From: Phoronis australis
Taxonomy: Eukaryota; Phoronida; Phoronidae
Length of the DNA: 64,000 bases
Direction: 5' to 3'
NCBI GenBank assembly: GCA_002633005.1
Contig: NMRA01000516.1
Location: 200,562-264,561 of the forward strand
Below, in pieces: positions 60,003 through 64,000 of the stretch. The notes below the pieces were generated by a model. It worked only from the letters and a program-made list of their open reading frames with translations. It searched no databases and was not told the origin of the DNA. The translations under genes were made by a program, and so were the position numbers. Numbering within the stretch: position 1 is the first letter of the stretch; each line of letters starts with the position of its first letter.

Positions 60003-60886
60003 ATTTCAAGGTCCTGCAACTGCTGTTTTATCTTGACTAAACCAGCTGACTACAGAGGACGTGACTCTCACGTCTGCTATGCGACTTAAACCAGAGGTTG
60101 AATATGGTTCCACTTTCCATCCTCCTTGCATTGTCTGTCGACCATGATTGTTTGTAGCTTATTTTTCTCAAATTACAAGATTGGTTGCTGTGTTATGACA
60201 ATTGTCGAAAGCTGGTGTAACAAATTCTTTGGAAATTTTACAGCATATTTATGTTCTTTTGGAGACAAATACACAGTTGAACTTGTAATGCTCGTTCTTT
60301 GGCCTGTGCATGGGGTATTGCTGCTTGTGATGTTGGGGTGAAGTTACGGGTATCAACTTAAAATTGAACATATCAGAGTTAGGCAGAAACTGGGTGTTAA
60401 CGGAAATGATAGTCACTTGCTTAGTTGTGGGTCTTGGAATAACCAATAACAAAAAAGAGGAAAATTTCCAGGTGATGAATTGTTCTAGAAATAAACAGGC
60501 TTGTGTGACAGAAATATTTTTTGTGTTGTAAAATTTAACAGTAATAAACGTTTTTACATAAAAAAGTCAAAATAATGATAAGAGTTGGAAAAAAGAGGAA
60601 ACTGGAAATCAAATAAGAAGAAATCGAAACCAAGGGAGAGGAAATCATCTTAAAAGAGGAAAATTCCATGCCCTGTAGTTGCCAACATTCCAAAACTAAA
60701 AAGCGTGACATCAGAATCTGGGATAATGCAGGAGGGAAATGTGTGCGGAAACTTGTTCAACCAGCCTGCTGACATGCTGTGAGTAAATGGAGTATAAGAA
60801 CTCTGGACAATGTGGGAGTATGTTCCTATCTGGGAGTATGTAAATATCATGTGTGTCAAAAAGGAGGACAGCTGGCAGGAATAAAC
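60003..60886. other. Intron of the Reeler gene
   Basis: AT-rich intronic sequence without recognised exons, RNA genes or elements. Confidence 0.5.
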
Positions 60887-62581
60887 CCAGGTTTCAAAAC
60901 CCTGCTCGCCAGCTGGGCGAGTGAGTGAGCCAGAAAATCTACTCGCCCAACCCGAAGTTCAGTCGCCCTGGCGTTTGCGTCTGTCACCACAAACTTGCTA
61001 TTGTAAGTAAAAATCATTGTTTCGTGCGTTGATGTCACCATCAATTAGGGTTACCGTATTTGTCCTAATAAGCACCCAGGGTGCTTAGAAAAAATCCTTT
61101 CAGAAGGGGAGGTGCTTGTTGTAGCCCAAGGCGGTTGAAACCCGGTCTCCGAAACGGAAGCTAGGTTTCATCAAATTTATGCGCTGTGACGTATCTGTAA
61201 CTAATGACAGACTTTCTACATACATGTAACTGTGGTACATTGCTATCAAACTATGTTGTTGAATTACGATCTTTTTATAAAATATGCTGAACTCCAAGGG
61301 CGAAAACTTGCCGACTGATGCGTCGCTGCCTCGCGATCGTCGATAGGGCAACTTGAATTCTTGAGTAAAAATACAATTTCGAATAAACAAATTACCTGAA
61401 ATCCTCCTTAAGTTTTCCAAATAGCTTCCTTAAGGTTTTTAAGTTCCTCAGGTGGAGTCAGGACTAATCTGCGCTAGACCCCGCAACACGAGAAAAATCT
61501 GGACGAACACACATGTTGTTGTTTGTTTTGACATTAGTCTACAGGTGTGCGCCGAGCAAGCACGTACTTGTCATCAGAATTCATTTGCCAGAATAGCAGG
61601 CCTACATTATGTAGGCCCTAGCGCTCCCTCCTTGGCCACGTGCTCATTGCTGCTCAAGTTTCGATTCGTGGTTTTTACGTGTACAAAGTATCCTTGATTC
61701 CTGCTGAGGGAGAAGATCTATACGGGAAAGATACAATACAGTCCCGTTGACCAGCGCGCTGCGTCTGTTCTGAAAGGCCGGACCATAGTCACAGGGACAC
61801 GTTCCTTGCATCTTGATTAGCAAAAGTTTTGCATTCTTTTTAAAGCATTGCAAAAGTTTGAAGTGTACAGCCACGGCTAAATATCGACATGGCGGCGAGG
61901 CTCGTGGTCTGGAAATTCCGTTCACAATGATTTTTCAGGACTGTCGGATATTATTGATAAATTGAAGAGATTACTGTAGAATTTTAGAACTGTAGGTAAG
62001 GCATTTTTGGTATATGTACACCTGATGCTCATGGACTGGGTGCATATTTTAGCGAAGTCTGGAAACGAGTGGGGGACGCTTATAGGGGTATGGGCGCTTA
62101 TTACGGCGAATCTTACTATGTATAAAATAATTTTGGCTAATGTGACCTTGTACATTACAATAAGAAATCAGTTCCATGGAATATGATATTTCACTTGCTG
62201 CGAGCACATGGACCGGTCTTCTGCCTTTCCTCCCTTTTCTTCGTTTCGGACTAGTCCACAAATTCCTTTGTGCACGACCACCCACTGTGATCTTTTTTCT
62301 AGACGAATCTCGTAACGGGTGACATCTACTGAATTGGTAAGATCGCACTGCGTTGATTTTTTTTACTGCTGGAGCATCGACACACTGGCCAAACTGGACC
62401 TTAAATTCATGATAAGAACAGCACAAGGAGAAAATTTATTCACGTTCATCTTGGAAATGATATAGTGCTTTTGTGCTCTGAAAATTCGCTCACCACCTGG
62501 GCGACCAGCAAGTCAACTTCTACTCGCCCAGCACCATTTTTACTCGCATTGGCGACTGGGCGAGTGGCTAAGTATATCTCT
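60887..62581. mobile_element. 1.7-kb composite DNA element (A) in the Reeler intron
   Basis: The left end carries CCCTGCTCGCCAGCTGGGCG and the right end GGCGACTGGGCGAGTGGCTA, related in inverted orientation. Inside lies a second inverted-repeat unit, about 61,044-62,116, whose ends read TACCGTATTTGTCCTAATAA and, inverted, AAGATTCGCCGTAATAAGCG, i.e. the CGxxxTAATAAGCGCCCA style seen at 47.3 and 35.3 kb. A 0.6-kb deletion derivative is at 47,172-47,774. No transposase is recognisable. The element ends only about 45 bases from the donor of the 62.6-kb Reeler exon. Confidence 0.7.
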
Positions 62582-62626
62582 GGCTGGTATCTATGCACTT
62601 GTTAATCACTAATGGTTTGAACTTAC

Positions 62627-62858
62627 ACAAAGGTCACATCTTCTGTCAATGAGCCTGGAGCTATCCACTGGAATGTTTTCTCTGTCTTGTCGCTGTTGAA
62701 GGAGTGCGTCACAATGTCGTTGGCGTTGTTGCAGTTCTGACGTAAAGATTCTGATGGTATGGCTGCATCCCATGAGCCAATAATAGTGCCAGACGGGGAA
62801 CGCGCTTGAAGCATGAATCCTCGAAATTTGTCTGCTGAACTTTTACTTCTGATAGTAA
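62627..62858 (-). CDS. Reeler gene, exon encoding the central Reeler domain
   Basis: Acceptor CATCCTGTCTATGCAG (AG at 62,860-62,859), phase 1; donor GTAAGT at 62,626-62,621, phase 2; 232 nt. The protein reads VTIRSKSSADKFRGFMLQAR, then SGTIIGSWD, a C at QNCNN, then VTHSFNSDKTEKTFQWIAP and EDVTF. This is the Reeler pattern FxGFLLQAR...(C)...VTHSxxxxKxxxxFxWxAP. Reeler domains occur in reelin, F-spondin, ferric-chelate reductase 1 and arthropod defence proteins. With the exons downstream the product looks like a small, anchored, stalked Reeler protein; no DOMON or b561 region is seen. The signal peptide and first part of the domain must lie upstream and were not found in the last 1.1 kb. Confidence 0.88.
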
Positions 62859-63276
62859 CTGCATAGACAGGATGAGGTTTGGTTAAGAGCATGGTTCAGT
62901 AGATAGACATTATGACTTCTAAAACTCCTTTGAGGGGATGATGTAGTTACATCATTTGTAAAATCTATTGGTGCATTTACACCAACCTCTTGTCTATTTA
63001 CATTGGCAGGTTTTGGTGGGGCATTCTCCGCTCACTATCAGGTGTTACAGAATTCTAAGAAGGAGCAGGGCTATCTCAGCATTAATACACTCATACTGGG
63101 CACATGGGTCATAGTTGGAAATCAAGGTGTCTATCAACTGTAAATACTTTTTGTGTCATGTTCTTTAAGTGATGGGTGAAAAAACGTAAGGCAGTTTCAG
63201 CCATGTTTTTTTCTTAAATATATAGACACTGAGGTTGGCCTGCAGTGAAAGATATCAAATAAACACAGAAAAATCA
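62859..63276. other. 5' intron of the Reeler gene
   Basis: No upstream exon recognised. A stretch at about 62,885-63,035 is open in one reverse frame but is out of phase with the Reeler exon and lacks a Reeler N-terminal motif. Confidence 0.45.
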
Positions 63277-63356
63277 GGAACCTCAAATGGGAATCGAACC
63301 GCAGGTCTCTAGATTGCCGGTCAATTGCTCCTACCACTGAGCTACTGACAGGACCC
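63277..63356 (-). other. tRNA-like relic or SINE head
   Basis: The reverse strand contains TAGCTCAGTGGTAGG (an A box, with a GCTC/GAGC D stem) and GGTTCGATTCC (a B box) about 33 bases apart. GGGTCCT and AGGTTCC at the ends could pair at 6 of 7 positions. However, spacing between the arms is wrong, the T stem pairs at only two positions and the anticodon stem is poor. So this is a tRNA-derived SINE head or pseudogene, not a working tRNA. No poly(A) or SINE tail is identified. Confidence 0.6.
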
Positions 63357-64000
63357 GATATCTGTTCAATAGCGGATTTGCAGCGCAAACGAACTACGCA
63401 TTGCGCATGTGCGAGTTACTTCCTGCGCGAAGGCTCATGGGATAGCTTGGGGTCAGGGATGTCTTGAACAGGCTGGATAGTGTGTGCATTTGGAGTGATT
63501 TGCAAACTAAAAACCATGTTTCATTTTTTTGCTTTATAATACCAAGCAAGTCCTCTCTCTCGTTTGTAAACACAGCGGAGCTATGATCAGTGACCGTGTG
63601 ACCGAGGGCACGACTGTCGTCATGTTCAGTATTGGGGCTATCGGCGTTGATTTTGAAATCATCTCTGGTTTCAGACAAGTTGAGAGTTCTTGGGTTGCTT
63701 AACTTTTGTAGCTTTCGCCGTGGATATCCTAGAGACGTTAATTTTAAGAGGAAACTCAGTCGGAATGTTGTTCTCATACGTCTTTTTTCCACCAGGAAAA
63801 TGTTCGCTGCACACACGATGGCCCCCAGGCAATTACATCACACTGGATGCCGCAGGCATTCAGGGGCGATAGTATATACATCCTCACAAAAAGTTACTCA
63901 TTTCAAAAAACAGCAAATAAAATCAAATGAACCATACATACAGGAACACGGGGTTATAATTAGCACATACCACGACTCTGAATACAATTTANCTTGTCAG
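63357..64000. other. No gene recognised; window end
   Basis: A 140-codon reverse frame at 63,394-63,816 has no recognisable domain and does not resemble the missing Reeler N-terminus. An N is at 63,992. Confidence 0.4.

Noticed and set aside
62885-63035. Open reverse stretch next to the Reeler exon
   Set aside because: Out of phase with the exon's phase-1 start and begins after a stop without an acceptor.
63394-63816. Reverse 140-codon frame upstream of the Reeler exon
   Set aside because: Considered as the missing first Reeler exon, but it lacks a signal peptide and any Reeler N-terminal pattern.

Overview
The window is from a eukaryotic, animal genome. It is AT-rich, very gene-poor, has genes split by introns with consensus splice sites, and is mostly transposon debris and minisatellites. 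The protein families visible (ShKT modules, a Reeler domain, THAP-type transposases, a Ty3/gypsy pol, a 5'-truncated LINE) fit a non-vertebrate metazoan. A marine invertebrate such as amphioxus, a hemichordate or an echinoderm is my guess, but nothing here fixes the species. Four single-base Ns (31,477; 44,032; 54,594; 63,992) look like contig joins.

Two host genes can be supported. (1) On the + strand, 7,100-8,538 is the terminal exon of a secreted, threonine-rich protein with four six-cysteine ShKT modules; its upstream exons were not found. (2) On the - strand, from beyond 62.86 kb down to 53.86 kb, is a Reeler-domain gene. Two exons (62,627-62,858 and 59,704-59,785) join in matching phase and complete the visible Reeler fold. 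They are followed by three related exons (56.1, 55.0 and 54.0 kb). Each begins in phase 0 after an AG and encodes a Ser/Thr-rich stalk, a hydrophobic tail and its own stop. They look like tandemly duplicated, alternative last exons.

Layout: 0-7 kb, decayed intergenic DNA and element fragments; 7.1-8.7, ShKT gene; 9-11.4, a MITE inside an older repeat and several minisatellites; 12.2-13.6, a THAP element (its inverted relative lies at 36.8-38.45); 14.6-16.3, a ~145-bp periodic array of CTCF-like motifs; 17.8, a small fold-back; 18.1-19.4, a THAP-transposon derivative with ~300-bp inverted arms; 19.8-22.2, a 2.4-kb terminal-inverted-repeat element; 22.8-24.8, minisatellites; 26.5-31.7 and 38.5-40.3, arrays of a long repeat carrying ETS/NRF1/YY1-like motifs; 32-35.3, nothing recognisable; 40-46.6, a duplicated segment ending in a LINE; 47.2-49.1, deletion-derived elements; 49-53.1, minisatellite and fold-back; 53.9-62.9, the Reeler gene, whose introns hold a decayed gypsy element and a 1.7-kb DNA element; 63.3, a tRNA-like relic.

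The most interesting items are the triplicated membrane-tail exons of the Reeler gene, the 44-kb duplicated block that starts exactly at an N (probably an unpurged haplotype), and the terminal-inverted-repeat families that occur in several sizes within one window.
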